Assembly (NCBI RefSeq): GCF_000332645.1
Contig: NZ_AMXN01000006.1
Span: 186,001-250,000 of the forward strand
Origin: Bacillus inaquosorum KCTC 13429
GTDB lineage: Bacteria > Bacillota > Bacilli > Bacillales > Bacillaceae
Direction: 5' to 3'
DNA: 64,000 nt
Shown: in pieces, positions 8,366-17,769 of the stretch
Layout of the letters: every line of letters begins with the position of its first letter
How positions within the stretch are numbered: the first letter of the stretch is position 1
The notes under the pieces: generated by a model
Database searches by the model: none
Told to the model about the DNA's origin: nothing
Seen by the model: only the letters and a program-made list of their open reading frames with translations
Program-made: the position numbers and the translations under genes

Positions 8366-9742
8366 TTATATTTTAATATTATATTGTTTTATCTTGTTAT
8401 AAAGACTCACCCTTGAAATCCCAAGTATTTTTGCTGCAGCACTTTTATTTCCATATGTTTCTTTTAAAACTTCCCTGATCTTATCTTTTTCTAATAAAGC
8501 TTTCTCATGGGCTAGTCCTTCTTTATTTATATTTTTATCTATGGTCACCACAGGAAACACATTTTTAATATCCTCAGCGCTAATATTTAGTTTATCCGTA
8601 AATATAATCATTCTTTCTACTACATTCCTAAGTTCTCTAACATTCCCAGGCCATCTATAGCTTGTAAACAATTCCATTGCGCTATCCATTAAAGCCGGTG
8701 TTTCTTTTTGATATTTTGTTGAATATTCTTGTGCAAAGTTTTTAACCAATAGAGAAATATCTTCATTTCTATCTCGGAGAGGAGGAATATTTAGAGTAAC
8801 AACATTTAAACGATAATATAGGTCTTCACGAAATGCTCCTTTTTTGACCATTTCCTCTAGGTGGCTATTAGTTGCCGCAACAATTCTGATATCAACTTTT
8901 ATGGCCGTATTTCCTCCTATCCGATACACTTCTCTCTCTTGCAATATCCTTAATAATTTTACTTGCATATCGAGCGGCAGCATGCCAATCTCATCTAAAA
9001 ATAAAGTGCCGCCATCAGCCATTTCTACTTTCCCTTGTTTTCCAGATTTGTGGGCACCAGTAAAAGACCCTTTTTCATAGCCGAAAAATTCACTTTCAAA
9101 AAGGGCTTCTGGGATCGCACCGCAGTTAATTGGAATAAATGGTTGCTCCTTTCTTAAACTGGCTTCATGGATGCCTTGGGCAAAAAGTTCTTTTCCAACT
9201 CCACTTTCCCCATAAATTAAAACCGTAGCATCAGTTTTTGCCACCTTCAACGCCAATCCCTTTGCATTTTGTATAGCAGCACTATGTCCTTTTATTTCAG
9301 ATAAAGGATCTAAATGTTTTTGTAATTTATATTGCTGCTTTATTTTCTGTAGCTCCGTAGTCCGCAATGTCAATTTTTCGTTTAACATTACAATATTTGT
9401 TATATCTTGATCTATTGAAATGGCTCCTATTAATTCTTGCTTTTCATCGAAAATAGGGGAAGAGCTTATTAATACATGTTTATCAGGCCTAGGCTGATGA
9501 TAGACATTAAAGACCGGTTTATTGGTTTCAAGTATTTCTAACAGTTTCAAATCCTCTTTTTTGAAAAAATCACTAATCTTCTTATTTTTGATATCTTCAA
9601 GCGGTATCCCGTACATTTCCTGTGCATGTGAATTCCAATAAACTACTTTTCCGGACGAATTGATAATTGTAATCGCATCAGAGCTGGTTTCTATTAATGT
9701 ATTCAAATAATAGAGCAAATGCTCGTTTGATATATCTTTCAT
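8366..9742 (-). CDS. PAS-containing sigma-54-dependent activator (PrdR/RocR-like)
   Basis: 458 residues. A PAS domain spans about 10-115 (SDAITIINSSGKVVYWNSHAQEMYG). A sigma-54 AAA+ domain spans about 155-385, with Walker A GESGVGKE, the sigma-54 loop as GSFTGA, Walker B GGTLFLDEIG and the RWPGNVRELRN motif. A Fis-type helix-turn-helix closes the protein (GNKSAAAKILGISRVSLYNKI). The start with AAAGGA 8 nt upstream gives MKDIS; an in-frame extension to 9787 is less likely. It is divergent from a proline racemase gene that has a sigma-54 promoter, so it very probably activates that gene in response to proline or hydroxyproline. Confidence 0.88.
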   Translation of the reverse strand: MKDISNEHLLYYLNTLIETSSDAITIINSSGKVVYWNSHAQEMYGIPLEDIKNKKISDFFKKEDLKLLEILETNKPVFNVYHQPRPDKHVLISSSPIFDEKQELIGAISIDQDITNIVMLNEKLTLRTTELQKIKQQYKLQKHLDPLSEIKGHSAAIQNAKGLALKVAKTDATVLIYGESGVGKELFAQGIHEASLRKEQPFIPINCGAIPEALFESEFFGYEKGSFTGAHKSGKQGKVEMADGGTLFLDEIGMLPLDMQVKLLRILQEREVYRIGGNTAIKVDIRIVAATNSHLEEMVKKGAFREDLYYRLNVVTLNIPPLRDRNEDISLLVKNFAQEYSTKYQKETPALMDSAMELFTSYRWPGNVRELRNVVERMIIFTDKLNISAEDIKNVFPVVTIDKNINKEGLAHEKALLEKDKIREVLKETYGNKSAAAKILGISRVSLYNKIKQYNIKI

Positions 9743-9792
9743 GGCATACATCCTTTTGAGGAAATGGTTGTAAAGTGTAAATGTCACTTTGT

Positions 9793-9830
9793 TTACAATA
9801 ATGTAAAGTTAATTAACGATTTTATTGTAA
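9793..9830. promoter_or_regulatory. Candidate enhancer (UAS) for the sigma-54 activator
   Basis: TTACAATAA (9793-9801) and TTATTGTAA (9822-9830) are perfect inverted arms about 55-90 bp upstream of the sigma-54 promoter, where activator sites usually lie. Further TGTAAA repeats surround it. Confidence 0.5.
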
Positions 9831-9880
9831 TCAATTGGCGAAATAGTTGCAATTACGCTACTAATAACAATACTTAAAAT

Positions 9881-9896
9881 TGGCACAATATTTGCA
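9881..9896 (+). promoter_or_regulatory. Sigma-54 (SigL) promoter of the proline racemase gene
   Basis: TGGCAC-N5-TTGCA matches the -24/-12 sigma-54 consensus exactly. It lies 48 bp before the racemase ATG and next to a divergent sigma-54 activator gene. Confidence 0.9.
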
Positions 9897-9944
9897 TTAT
9901 TAATTGATATCCTTTTAAATTTGTAAATTGGAGGTTATCGATTA

Positions 9945-10928
9945 ATGGAATTACTGCAAAGTTATATTGAGACTATTGATGCTCATACCATGGGAGAAGC
10001 AGCAAGAATAGTAGTAGGGGGAATACCAAAGATCCAAGGTAAGTCCATGATGGAAAAAAAGCATTTTATGATAGCTAGAATGGATCATATCCGTAAACTT
10101 CTTATGCATGAACCAAGGGGGCATCTCAATATGTTTGGAGCCATCTTAACTGAGCCGTGTCATTCAAAATGCGACCTGGGTGTTTTATTTATGGATAGCG
10201 GCAGTTATTTAAATATGTGCGGTCATGGAACGATTGCATCTATTACGATTGCTATTAATAATGGCCTAATTGACAGAAAGGACAAAGTTTTACTTGATAC
10301 GCCTTCTGGAATAGTTGAGTGCCATGTAGTCTACGAGAAAGAAAAAGTGAAAGAAGTATCTTTCATTAATGTTCCAGCATTTTTATTAGAAAAGGATATA
10401 AGCGTATACGTTGAAGACATTGGCTATTTAACGATAGATGTAGCCTTTGGAGGAAGTTTTTTTGCAATAGTCGATGCCGAACAGTTAAGTCTCGAACTTA
10501 ACATTGAAGAACAAGACAAAATAGCACCGCTCGGTATGGCCATTAGAAGGGCTGCAAATGAACAATTAAACATCAGGCATCCTGACATACCAGAAATAAA
10601 TAAAATTGATCTCGTCGAATTTAGTTTAGAGTTAGGCAAGAATCATTATAAGAATGCAGTTGTGTTTGGAGATGGACAAATCGACAGGTCCCCTTGTGGA
10701 ACAGGTACATGCGCCAAGCTATCAACATTAGAGCTTAAACCAGGTGAGTACATCATTCAGGAAAGCATCATTGGCTCCAAGTTTAAAGGCACAGTAATTG
10801 ATTATACGAAGGTTGGGGATTTTAGAGCTATCATACCTAAAATTACTGGAGCTGCGTGGATGACTGGTATTCACAAGTTCTCATTGGAGGCAACTGATCC
10901 GTATAAGGAAGGCTTTTTATTTAAATAG
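9945..10928 (+). CDS. Proline racemase-family enzyme (proline racemase or 4-hydroxyproline epimerase)
   Basis: 327 residues. The two catalytic cysteines expected of a racemase/epimerase are both present: Cys92 in NMCGHGT and Cys251 in DRSPCGTGT. This argues against the trans-3-hydroxyproline dehydratase subfamily, which has Thr at the second site. The enzyme abstracts and re-adds the C-alpha proton between two thiols and needs no cofactor. The start is ATG behind TTGGAGG. Expression should depend on SigL and the divergent PAS-AAA+ activator. Substrate choice (proline or 4-hydroxyproline) cannot be told from these motifs. A BrnQ-type carrier gene follows after a decayed stretch. Confidence 0.88.
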   Translation: MELLQSYIETIDAHTMGEAARIVVGGIPKIQGKSMMEKKHFMIARMDHIRKLLMHEPRGHLNMFGAILTEPCHSKCDLGVLFMDSGSYLNMCGHGTIASITIAINNGLIDRKDKVLLDTPSGIVECHVVYEKEKVKEVSFINVPAFLLEKDISVYVEDIGYLTIDVAFGGSFFAIVDAEQLSLELNIEEQDKIAPLGMAIRRAANEQLNIRHPDIPEINKIDLVEFSLELGKNHYKNAVVFGDGQIDRSPCGTGTCAKLSTLELKPGEYIIQESIIGSKFKGTVIDYTKVGDFRAIIPKITGAAWMTGIHKFSLEATDPYKEGFLFK

Positions 10929-11371
10929 GTAAATTGTTTATCGCTGGTGTCACGAGTTTAAATGGGGGACTCACAAAAGATTTTTTGTTATTGCCTTCTC
11001 AAAATAAATTGCTTAATAACTGTGCAAAACGTTGGGGCTAGCTTGGAGCGCAGTCTGTTGTTGCCGGTACAATTATTGAAGAAATGGTTGTAAGGCAAGG
11101 CATTAAATGCTCAGGGTATTTCTGCAACGATTGACAATCTGGGTGTATTTGTTTTTGACAAACAGGAAGCAATTAAGGCGCAAAAACAGATATCGGAACA
11201 CATGACCACAAAATTTCCTTTATAGGATGATAAAACTACTATTTTTAGATTCCGTTTCAATCATTTCCATTACCTCAGTCTTTTGTTTTTGGATCATTAT
11301 CGGTAATAGAAAATACTGATTTATCTTTTAGATAGAGAATATAGATTTATTTCGACAGAGGGGGAATAATA
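10929..11371 (+). pseudogene. Degenerate coding stretch between racemase and carrier genes
   Basis: Plus-strand pieces in different frames read like one broken gene: LGAQSVVAGTIIEEMVVRQGI near 11043-11110, then GISATIDNLGVFVFDKQEA with MTTKFPL and a stop near 11110-11225. No start or ribosome binding site belongs to it. I do not recognise the family. Its place suggests a lost third gene of the proline cassette. Confidence 0.4.
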
Positions 11372-12730
11372 ATGAAGAAAAGCCTGCCTTTTTCACAGGT
11401 TCTTGCAATCGGATTGATGCTTTTTTCCATGTTTTTAGGTGCAGGAAACGTCATTTTTGCTCCGATGGTAGGTCAACAAGCAGGAACAAATACTTGGATT
11501 GCAATGAGTGGATTCTTAATAACTGGAGTTGGGCTGGTTCTGCTTGCAATTATTGCTTTAACTCGCGGAGGAGGAACTGTCGAAAAACTTGCAGAGAGAG
11601 TACATCCGCTTTTTGCCTCAATATTCGTATTATTGCTTTTCCTTATGCTCGGTCCTATTTACGTTATTCCGCGGACAAACTCTGTCTTATACGAAATTGC
11701 TATAAATCCATTAGTTGATACAAAAACGAATACAAGTATTTATTTACTTATTTTCTCTTTTGTATTTACTTTTCTAACAATCATTCTCTCATGGAATACA
11801 ACAAAGTTTGTGGGCCGGCTAGGTAAGATTATCACGCCAGTATTTTCAATATTAATAATCATTTTAATTGCAAAATCGCTTATTACCCCTATGGGAAGTA
11901 TAGGTGAGCCTCAGAAAGAGTATATGAGCGGAGTTTTTTTAAAAGGAGTAACTGAAGGATATTATACAATGGATGTTCTCGCAGCTTTTGTTTTTGGAGG
12001 GATATTCATTAAAAGTATCAGTTCCTTAGGTATTAGTTGTGAAAAGGAAGTATCCACTTTATTTATTAAAGCGGGGATTATCACAATAATTGGTTTAGTC
12101 GCTTTGCAAATTTCAATGGCATGGATAGGAGCTTCTAGTGTGGAGGCGATTGGTTTTAAAGAAAATGGCGGAGAAGTGTTAGCACAGAGCGCGATTACTC
12201 TATTTGGCCCGTTTGGAATTTGCATCATTGGAACCGTTATTTTTTTAACGGGGATTACAACCAATATTGCCTGTTTAGCAGCTGTATCTGAGTATTTCGA
12301 AAGGATTGTCCCTTCGGTCTCGTATAAAAAATGGTTGATCATATTTTCTATTTTAAGTTTTGTTATTACAAACTTTGGTCTCAGTACTATACTGACATTC
12401 ACATTTCCAATACTATTATTACTCTATCCTATAGCGATTGCCTTGATTGTATTAATTTTCACAAATAATTTGTTTAGCGGTCATAGATCAGTTTATATAG
12501 CTACAGTAATTGGTGTAGGATTTGTCGCAATCCTCGATGCCCTAAAGGAAGTGAATTTTTTAACAGAAGTCGTCAATCATATCTTTGGATTTATTCCGTT
12601 ATTTGAAAATGGAGTAGGATGGATGACTACAGGCTTGATAGGATTTATTATAGGGCTGCTAGCCGCAAAAGCAAGAAAAGAACCGGCCATTTTGATTAAT
12701 AAACCGGGAAGAGAGATCACTAAAATTTAA
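11372..12730 (+). CDS. BrnQ-type amino acid carrier (LIVCS family)
   Basis: 452 residues, 12 hydrophobic helices. The N-terminus has the LIVCS hallmark LFSMFLGAGNVIFAPMVGQQAG, and NFGLSTILTFTFPILLLLYPIAI sits in the later half. The family imports branched-chain amino acids with Na+ or H+. B. subtilis BraB/BrnQ are relatives, and some members in such settings may carry proline. The start is ATG behind GAGGGGG. No sigma-54 promoter is seen directly upstream, so it may be read through from the racemase promoter. Confidence 0.85.
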   Translation: MKKSLPFSQVLAIGLMLFSMFLGAGNVIFAPMVGQQAGTNTWIAMSGFLITGVGLVLLAIIALTRGGGTVEKLAERVHPLFASIFVLLLFLMLGPIYVIPRTNSVLYEIAINPLVDTKTNTSIYLLIFSFVFTFLTIILSWNTTKFVGRLGKIITPVFSILIIILIAKSLITPMGSIGEPQKEYMSGVFLKGVTEGYYTMDVLAAFVFGGIFIKSISSLGISCEKEVSTLFIKAGIITIIGLVALQISMAWIGASSVEAIGFKENGGEVLAQSAITLFGPFGICIIGTVIFLTGITTNIACLAAVSEYFERIVPSVSYKKWLIIFSILSFVITNFGLSTILTFTFPILLLLYPIAIALIVLIFTNNLFSGHRSVYIATVIGVGFVAILDALKEVNFLTEVVNHIFGFIPLFENGVGWMTTGLIGFIIGLLAAKARKEPAILINKPGREITKI

Positions 12731-12928
12731 GTAACACCTTATGCAAATCGAATATGCTCGTAAAAGGCAGCAGAGGGATAAATTCAATACAGGGAATGGT
12801 GCTTTGGAGTGTAAGCCATAAAGTAACTAAACGTGTAACCTGGTTCAGTATTGATTTGTAAAATGTTTAGGGAACAAGCCGATTTTTAAAATTGCCTTGT
12901 TTTTTTATAAGTTTATTACTGTGAATAG

Positions 12929-13318
12929 GGCAGCATTTTTTTAACCGAAACCTTGGTTTATCTTTTTTCGAAAATGTTTTCAAGCGGAAAAATGGTGAAG
13001 AATTTGGAGCGTAAACATCCAGATTTAAAAAAATTATTGGAGACTTACAATTATAAGTTTTTGGCATTGGGGATGATTTGTCCGATAGCCCCAACAGATG
13101 TCGTGTGTTTTTTATCAGCAGCCGTTGGGTTAAAGTATCGTGTTTACATTTTAACTGTAATTATTACGAATATCCCTCTATTAATATTTTCTAGCTTTAT
13201 TGTGATCAACTTCAGTGAGTCTTTAGTGGGTACTGTATTAGTTATCGTATCATTTGTTTTGATTTCTGTTGTATCCATTAAAATGTGGAACATTCTTAAG
13301 CAGAAGCAAAGCGTGTAG
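12929..13318 (+). pseudogene. N-terminally truncated TVP38/TMEM64 (DedA-like) protein
   Basis: The frame reads GSIFLTETLVYLFSKMFSS and later LALGMICPIAPTDVVCFLSAAVGLKY, the SNARE-associated/TVP38 core motif with its conserved proline. Family members are about 190-220 residues. Here the first membrane helices are missing and a TAG lies in frame at 12926. A TTG at 12955 could start a 121-residue product, but no ribosome binding site supports it. Confidence 0.7.
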
Positions 13319-13393
13319 GGATAAACTATAGATCGTATATGACGTGATGTTCAGTAAATACAGGAGCGCAATAAAGAAAGGATATATGAAAGA

Positions 13394-13422
13394 AGATACC
13401 ATGCAAAACTGGTATCTTTTTT
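13394..13422 (+). terminator. Intrinsic terminator
   Basis: AGATACCA / TGGTATCT stem followed by TTTTTTA. Confidence 0.7.
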
Positions 13423-13476
13423 ATGTGAGTTTTTCTAGAGTATCCTGTACATTCCAGCAATGACAGTAACTTAATA

Positions 13477-14367
13477 CTATATCGAATCTATTTGAGGAAA
13501 CTGATTGATGATATATTGCTTGAAGTTTTCAGTGACAGGTGATAGATACTTCCCTTCAATCCAAGAAATACCGACTACACGCTCAAACCTTGGCCAACTA
13601 ATACGTACCTTTACGATATTTGTTTGGTCTAAGCCTTTAAAATCAGGAAGAATTGAAACGCCAAGACCCGCTGCAACAAAACCTGCGATTGTAGCAGCTT
13701 CTTCACCTTCAAATACAATGTTTGGGGTAATATTAACCTGTTCAAAAATATGATCTATTGTCACTCGAAGAGCGAAACCTTCTTTCATTAAAACAAAAGG
13801 CTCATTAGCAATTTCGTTTAACGTAATATCCTCACGAGTAGCTAACACATGATTTTTTGGCAAAAATAAAAAGAGCTCCTCCTTCCATAAGGGTTTCCAC
13901 ATTATATTTGATTCGGCTGGAAAAGAAGCAAGTAGGCAGAGATCAAGTTCACCTGATTTTAGTTTATCTAAAAGCAAATTAGAGTGAGACTGGTTTAGTT
14001 GAAAATGAACTTTTGGGTAATTATTTTTAAATGTTCCAATTAAATGTGGAACGATTGTTGTACCCAGGGTATGTAAAAAGCCTAAAGACACTTCACCTTG
14101 ATCCGGTTTTAAAAGAGATTGAATTGCTTCCTTTCCTTCAGTAAATTCTTTAATTATGGAATCAACCCTCTTGAGGAATATTTCCCCATACTTATTTAAT
14201 TTAATGGACCGGCCTTGTCTATCAAAAAGCGGAACACCTAAATGATTTTCTAATCTAACAATAGATCGAGAAAGTGCTGGCTGTGTAATTGATAAAGTTT
14301 CAGCAGCTTTCGTTACATGCTGTATACGAGCAAGAGTTTGGAAGTACTCTAATTGTTCCCATTCCAT
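13477..14367 (-). CDS. LysR-family regulator divergent from fumarase
   Basis: 296 residues. The LysR helix-turn-helix occupies about 1-60 (QLEYFQTLARIQHVTKAAETLSITQPALSRSI); a periplasmic-binding-like effector domain occupies about 90-290. The ATG follows AAGAGAGGA. It is transcribed away from the fumarase gene with 169 bp between them, and a dyad at 14437-14460 fits a LysR operator. It most likely controls the fumarase gene, perhaps in response to a dicarboxylate (inference). Confidence 0.87.
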   Translation of the reverse strand: MEWEQLEYFQTLARIQHVTKAAETLSITQPALSRSIVRLENHLGVPLFDRQGRSIKLNKYGEIFLKRVDSIIKEFTEGKEAIQSLLKPDQGEVSLGFLHTLGTTIVPHLIGTFKNNYPKVHFQLNQSHSNLLLDKLKSGELDLCLLASFPAESNIMWKPLWKEELFLFLPKNHVLATREDITLNEIANEPFVLMKEGFALRVTIDHIFEQVNITPNIVFEGEEAATIAGFVAAGLGVSILPDFKGLDQTNIVKVRISWPRFERVVGISWIEGKYLSPVTENFKQYIINQFPQIDSI

Positions 14368-14436
14368 TAAAAAAATCCTCTCTTTTTATAAATCATTACA
14401 TAAATGAATTAAAATCATATTTATTATGCATTATAC

Positions 14437-14460
14437 ATCATAATTTATGAGTGTTATGAT
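14437..14460. promoter_or_regulatory. Candidate LysR operator
   Basis: ATCATAA (14437-14443) and TTATGAT (14454-14460) are perfect inverted arms in the LysR/fumarase intergenic region, with further ATTATGCAT-type partial repeats next to them. Confidence 0.45.
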
Positions 14461-14536
14461 AAATTCATCGGCAAAATAAATAAAATTTTATATAAATATT
14501 AAATTAATTAGGGTGTTCAAAAGGAGGAACTATTAA

Positions 14537-15925
14537 ATGAGCTATCGAATTGAAAAGGATACTTTTGGAGAAATAAAGGTGCCTGCTGATAAGTTTTGGG
14601 GGGCGCAAACACAACGTAGTAAAGAGAACTTCAAAATAGGTTCTGAAAAAATGCCTAACCGTATTGTTAAGGCTTTTGCTATATTGAAGCGCAGTACAGC
14701 TATTGCTAATAATCGTCTAGGTAATTTGGATAGTGAAAAAACAGAGGTTATTACAGCAGTTTGTGATGAAATTCTTGAAGGCAAATATGATGATAATTTT
14801 CCACTCGTTGTTTGGCAGACGGGAAGCGGAACACAAAGCAATATGAATGTTAACGAAGTTGTAGCAAACCTTGCAACAGCTTTATTAAAAGAGAAAGGCT
14901 CTATACAAACCATACATCCAAATGATGATGTCAACCGCAGTCAAAGTTCGAATGACACTTTCCCAACAGCGATGCATGTTGCAGGTGTATTAGCTATCTA
15001 TGAACAATTAGTTCCTGCACTTGATCAACTTCGGAACACATTAGATGAAAAAGCAAAAAAATTCAATGACATTGTAAAAATAGGACGTACACATCTTCAA
15101 GATGCTACACCTTTAACTCTTGGACAAGAAATTAGCGGTTGGGTATATATGATTGACCGTTCGAAAGAAATGATATTGGAAGCAACTGAAAAAATGCGTG
15201 AGCTTGCTATCGGGGGTACGGCTGTAGGGACAGGCATTAACGCACATCCACAGTTTGGAGAGGTTGTCTCAGAGGAAATCTCGAAGTTTACAGGCCAACA
15301 TTTTAAAAGTTCACCTAATAAGTTTCATGCCTTAACTAGTCATGATGAAATAACATATGTACATGGTGCTATGAAGGCATTAGCTGCTGACTTAATGAAA
15401 ATTGCGAACGATGTTAGATGGCTTGCAAGCGGTCCCCGCTGTGGTATCGGGGAAATTTCAATCCCGGAAAATGAGCCCGGCAGCTCCATTATGCCCGGTA
15501 AAGTTAACCCTACACAATGTGAAGCCCTTACCATGATTGCGGCTCAAATTATGGGGAATGATGCAACTATTGGTTTTGCTTCAAGTCAGGGCAACTTTGA
15601 ACTCAATGTATTTAAACCAGTTATCATCTATAACTTCCTTCAATCCGTACAGTTACTGAGTGATGGAATAAAATCTTTCCATGATCATTGTGCGGTTGGT
15701 ATTGAACCTAATAAGAAAACCATTGAGGAAAATCTTTCCGGCTCTTTGATGCTTGTCACAGCATTGAATCCTTATATCGGATATGAAAATTCAGCAAAAA
15801 TTGCCAAGTTTGCTCATAAAGAAGGCTTGACGTTAAAAGAGGCTGCTGTGCAACTCGAATTATTAACGGAAGAACAATTTGATGAGATGGTTAAGCCAGA
15901 AGATATGGTGAAACCAAACATTTAA
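14537..15925 (+). CDS. Class II fumarate hydratase
   Basis: 462 residues, full length for FumC/CitG. It contains [10 protein letters not shown], the substrate-binding segment [16 protein letters not shown] and the superfamily signature [15 protein letters not shown]. It interconverts fumarate and L-malate in the cytoplasm without an Fe-S cluster. The ATG follows AAAAGGAGG. A strong terminator follows. The housekeeping gene citG of B. subtilis lies elsewhere, so this copy with its own LysR regulator is probably an additional, conditionally used fumarase; that cannot be verified from this window. Confidence 0.92.
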   Translation: MSYRIEKDTFGEIKVPADKFWGAQTQRSKENFKIGSEKMPNRIVKAFAILKRSTAIANNRLGNLDSEKTEVITAVCDEILEGKYDDNFPLVVWQTGSGTQSNMNVNEVVANLATALLKEKGSIQTIHPNDDVNRSQSSNDTFPTAMHVAGVLAIYEQLVPALDQLRNTLDEKAKKFNDIVKIGRTHLQDATPLTLGQEISGWVYMIDRSKEMILEATEKMRELAIGGTAVGTGINAHPQFGEVVSEEISKFTGQHFKSSPNKFHALTSHDEITYVHGAMKALAADLMKIANDVRWLASGPRCGIGEISIPENEPGSSIMPGKVNPTQCEALTMIAAQIMGNDATIGFASSQGNFELNVFKPVIIYNFLQSVQLLSDGIKSFHDHCAVGIEPNKKTIEENLSGSLMLVTALNPYIGYENSAKIAKFAHKEGLTLKEAAVQLELLTEEQFDEMVKPEDMVKPNI

Positions 15926-15937
15926 ATCTTTTAAGAT

Positions 15938-15971
15938 AAAAACTAGTTACTAATCAGTAACTAGTTTTTTA
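15938..15971 (+). terminator. Intrinsic terminator of the fumarase gene
   Basis: A 14-bp stem, AAAAACTAGTTACT with its complement, a 4-nt loop and a T-run. Confidence 0.9.
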
Positions 15972-16101
15972 TTTCAATTGTGATGAAACCATTGACATAA
16001 GTTTCAATAGAGGAAATTTTAAATACTCCAAAGGAATCATGAGAGAAAACATAACGGATTTCCCCGTTTATTTTTTCAGATTCTATTAAATCTTTGCACC
16101 A
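15961..16101 (-). pseudogene. Short coding remnant, unknown family
   Basis: A minus-strand frame reads CKDLIESEKINGEIRYVFSH, then DSFGVFKISSIETYVNGFI and a stop at 15961. Composition looks coding, but there is no start or ribosome binding site, and upstream the frame is broken by stops. I do not recognise it. Confidence 0.35.
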
Positions 16102-16213
16102 GGAATCAGTCTATCTAATTGCGGGTAGAATACAAAGTTTATTAGGGCAGAAGTCTTTTTCAACCGTTTCAAAAAAATTGTTTTCAATGCCCATTCTGTC
16201 CTTCAATAAACAT

Positions 16214-16975
16214 TTATAATGAATATGATTCACCATCATCAGGCACTAAGACACGAGAGGAGATTCCTTTTTCATGAATAAAAGATTTTAATTCTTCTCT
16301 TGATAATCCCCAATGGTTGACAGCCTCCATGTGGCTCACGATGATTTTTGCTTTTGCAGCAGCCTTATACGTTTCATAGATATCTTCTTTACCCATGACG
16401 AGAGAACCGCCTTCAAAGAATTGATTATCTCCGCCGTTCACTACAATGATGTCCGGCTGATGTGTATCAATCTCTTCTTGAACCGCATCATACCAGACTG
16501 TATCTCCGGCGATATATAATGTTTTCTCACTTTGGTGTTTGAACACAACGCCGCATACAAGACCTGCAAGTTTTAGAATTTCTCCTCTTCCGTGTTCGCC
16601 TTTTGTTTTTATTAACTGAATGCCTTCAAAGACTGTATCTTTTGTTAAAACTTCGACGTTTTTGAAACCGGCATTTCGTATTTCTGTTGCATCTTCTTCA
16701 TTTTGGGAGAACAGCTTGATATCTTTTGGCAATACCTTTTTAGCCGCCTCATCCCAATGGTCGAGGTGTAGATGGGTAACAATAACAGCATCAATATCGT
16801 TAATAATATGGTCTACAGAGGCTGGCAATTCAACTAAAGGGTTGTTTTGATCCTGTCTTGGCGCGTTTGGAAATGGCGGATAAGCACCCTTCTCAGCCAA
16901 CATGGGATCTATTAAAAACGTTTTGCCTGCATATTTGACAACAAGTGTGGCATTACGGATTTGTTGAATGTTCAT
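16214..16975 (-). CDS. yddR: Metallo-beta-lactamase-fold hydrolase (UlaG-like)
   Basis: 253 residues. The metal-binding motif HLHLDHWD stands at about 91-98, with GEHGRGE, AGDTVWYD and a later SHMEAVNHWG. This arrangement is that of UlaG-type MBL-fold enzymes. The substrate is unknown. An in-frame GTG 9 nt upstream overlaps the ribosome binding site; the ATG with AAAGGAG at 8 nt is preferred. An Lrp-type regulator is transcribed divergently, as near yddR in B. subtilis, which is the basis for the symbol. Confidence 0.8.
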   Translation of the reverse strand: MNIQQIRNATLVVKYAGKTFLIDPMLAEKGAYPPFPNAPRQDQNNPLVELPASVDHIINDIDAVIVTHLHLDHWDEAAKKVLPKDIKLFSQNEEDATEIRNAGFKNVEVLTKDTVFEGIQLIKTKGEHGRGEILKLAGLVCGVVFKHQSEKTLYIAGDTVWYDAVQEEIDTHQPDIIVVNGGDNQFFEGGSLVMGKEDIYETYKAAAKAKIIVSHMEAVNHWGLSREELKSFIHEKGISSRVLVPDDGESYSL

Positions 16976-17215
16976 GTATAACACTCCTTTTTTTTAGATG
17001 TGTATAGTTTACGGGCAGCCGCTGAATAAATACATGGAACAAATCAAGTCTTTCTGTCGATTGACTTGATTTTTGAAAGTATGTAATTTATTTTGTATAA
17101 ATTGTCATTAAGGCAGAATCAGGTTAATTAAATGAAACGAATGTTAAAGTAATGTGCAGGACTGCACCTTTTAGAGAGATGATGAACAGAAAGATTTTAG
17201 AAGGGATTTGATTTC

Positions 17216-17626
17216 ATGTTGGATCACACAGACATGCAAATATTAGAGGAGTTATCTCAAAATAGCCGTATTACAATGAAAGAATTAGGTGAGAAAGTTC
17301 ATTTAACAGGTCAAGCAGCAGCCTCAAGGGTAGCCAAATTAGAAGACAACGGTGTCATTGAGGGATATACAATTAAAGTGAACCAAGTGAAATTAGGGTG
17401 TTATATACATGCTTTGCTTAATATCTATACAAAAAGCACCCATCATCAGCCATACCTGTCATTTATCAAAACACAGGAGAAATATGTCATCAATAATTAT
17501 AAAATCAGCGGGGATGGCTGTTATCTTCTTGAATGCAGATTTCCGTCTAATGAAGCGTTAGATCAATTTTTAGTGGAATTAAACAAGCATGTCAATTATA
17601 AATTATCGATTGTGATTAACAAGTAG
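17216..17626 (+). CDS. Lrp/AsnC-family regulator
   Basis: 136 residues. The N-terminal helix-turn-helix (about 1-58) reads LDHTDMQILEELSQNSRITM and ends in SRVAKLEDNGVIEGY. The rest is a RAM-type ligand domain (about 65-135), short but complete. It resembles B. subtilis LrpA/LrpB, which also lie close to yddR. It is divergent from the MBL-fold gene and may regulate it and itself. The ATG follows GAAGGGATTTG. Confidence 0.83.
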   Translation: MLDHTDMQILEELSQNSRITMKELGEKVHLTGQAAASRVAKLEDNGVIEGYTIKVNQVKLGCYIHALLNIYTKSTHHQPYLSFIKTQEKYVINNYKISGDGCYLLECRFPSNEALDQFLVELNKHVNYKLSIVINK

Positions 17627-17688
17627 AGGCTCTTTCTCTTTAATAGCTAAATAATCTGTGAGGTCTAAGTCCTCTCAGCCGCATCAAG

Positions 17689-17720
17689 ATACCAAGGGAT
17701 GCAGCCCTTGGTATTTATTA
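17689..17720 (+). terminator. Intrinsic terminator (ATACCAAGGG type)
   Basis: ATACCAAGGG / CCCTTGGTAT stem, 6-nt loop, then TTTATT. It sits between convergent genes. The same stem recurs at 23404-23430. Confidence 0.75.
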
Positions 17721-17769
17721 TGCCTTCATTTATTTTTGAAGTTTACTCATCCAGCCTAAATCGTCTACC

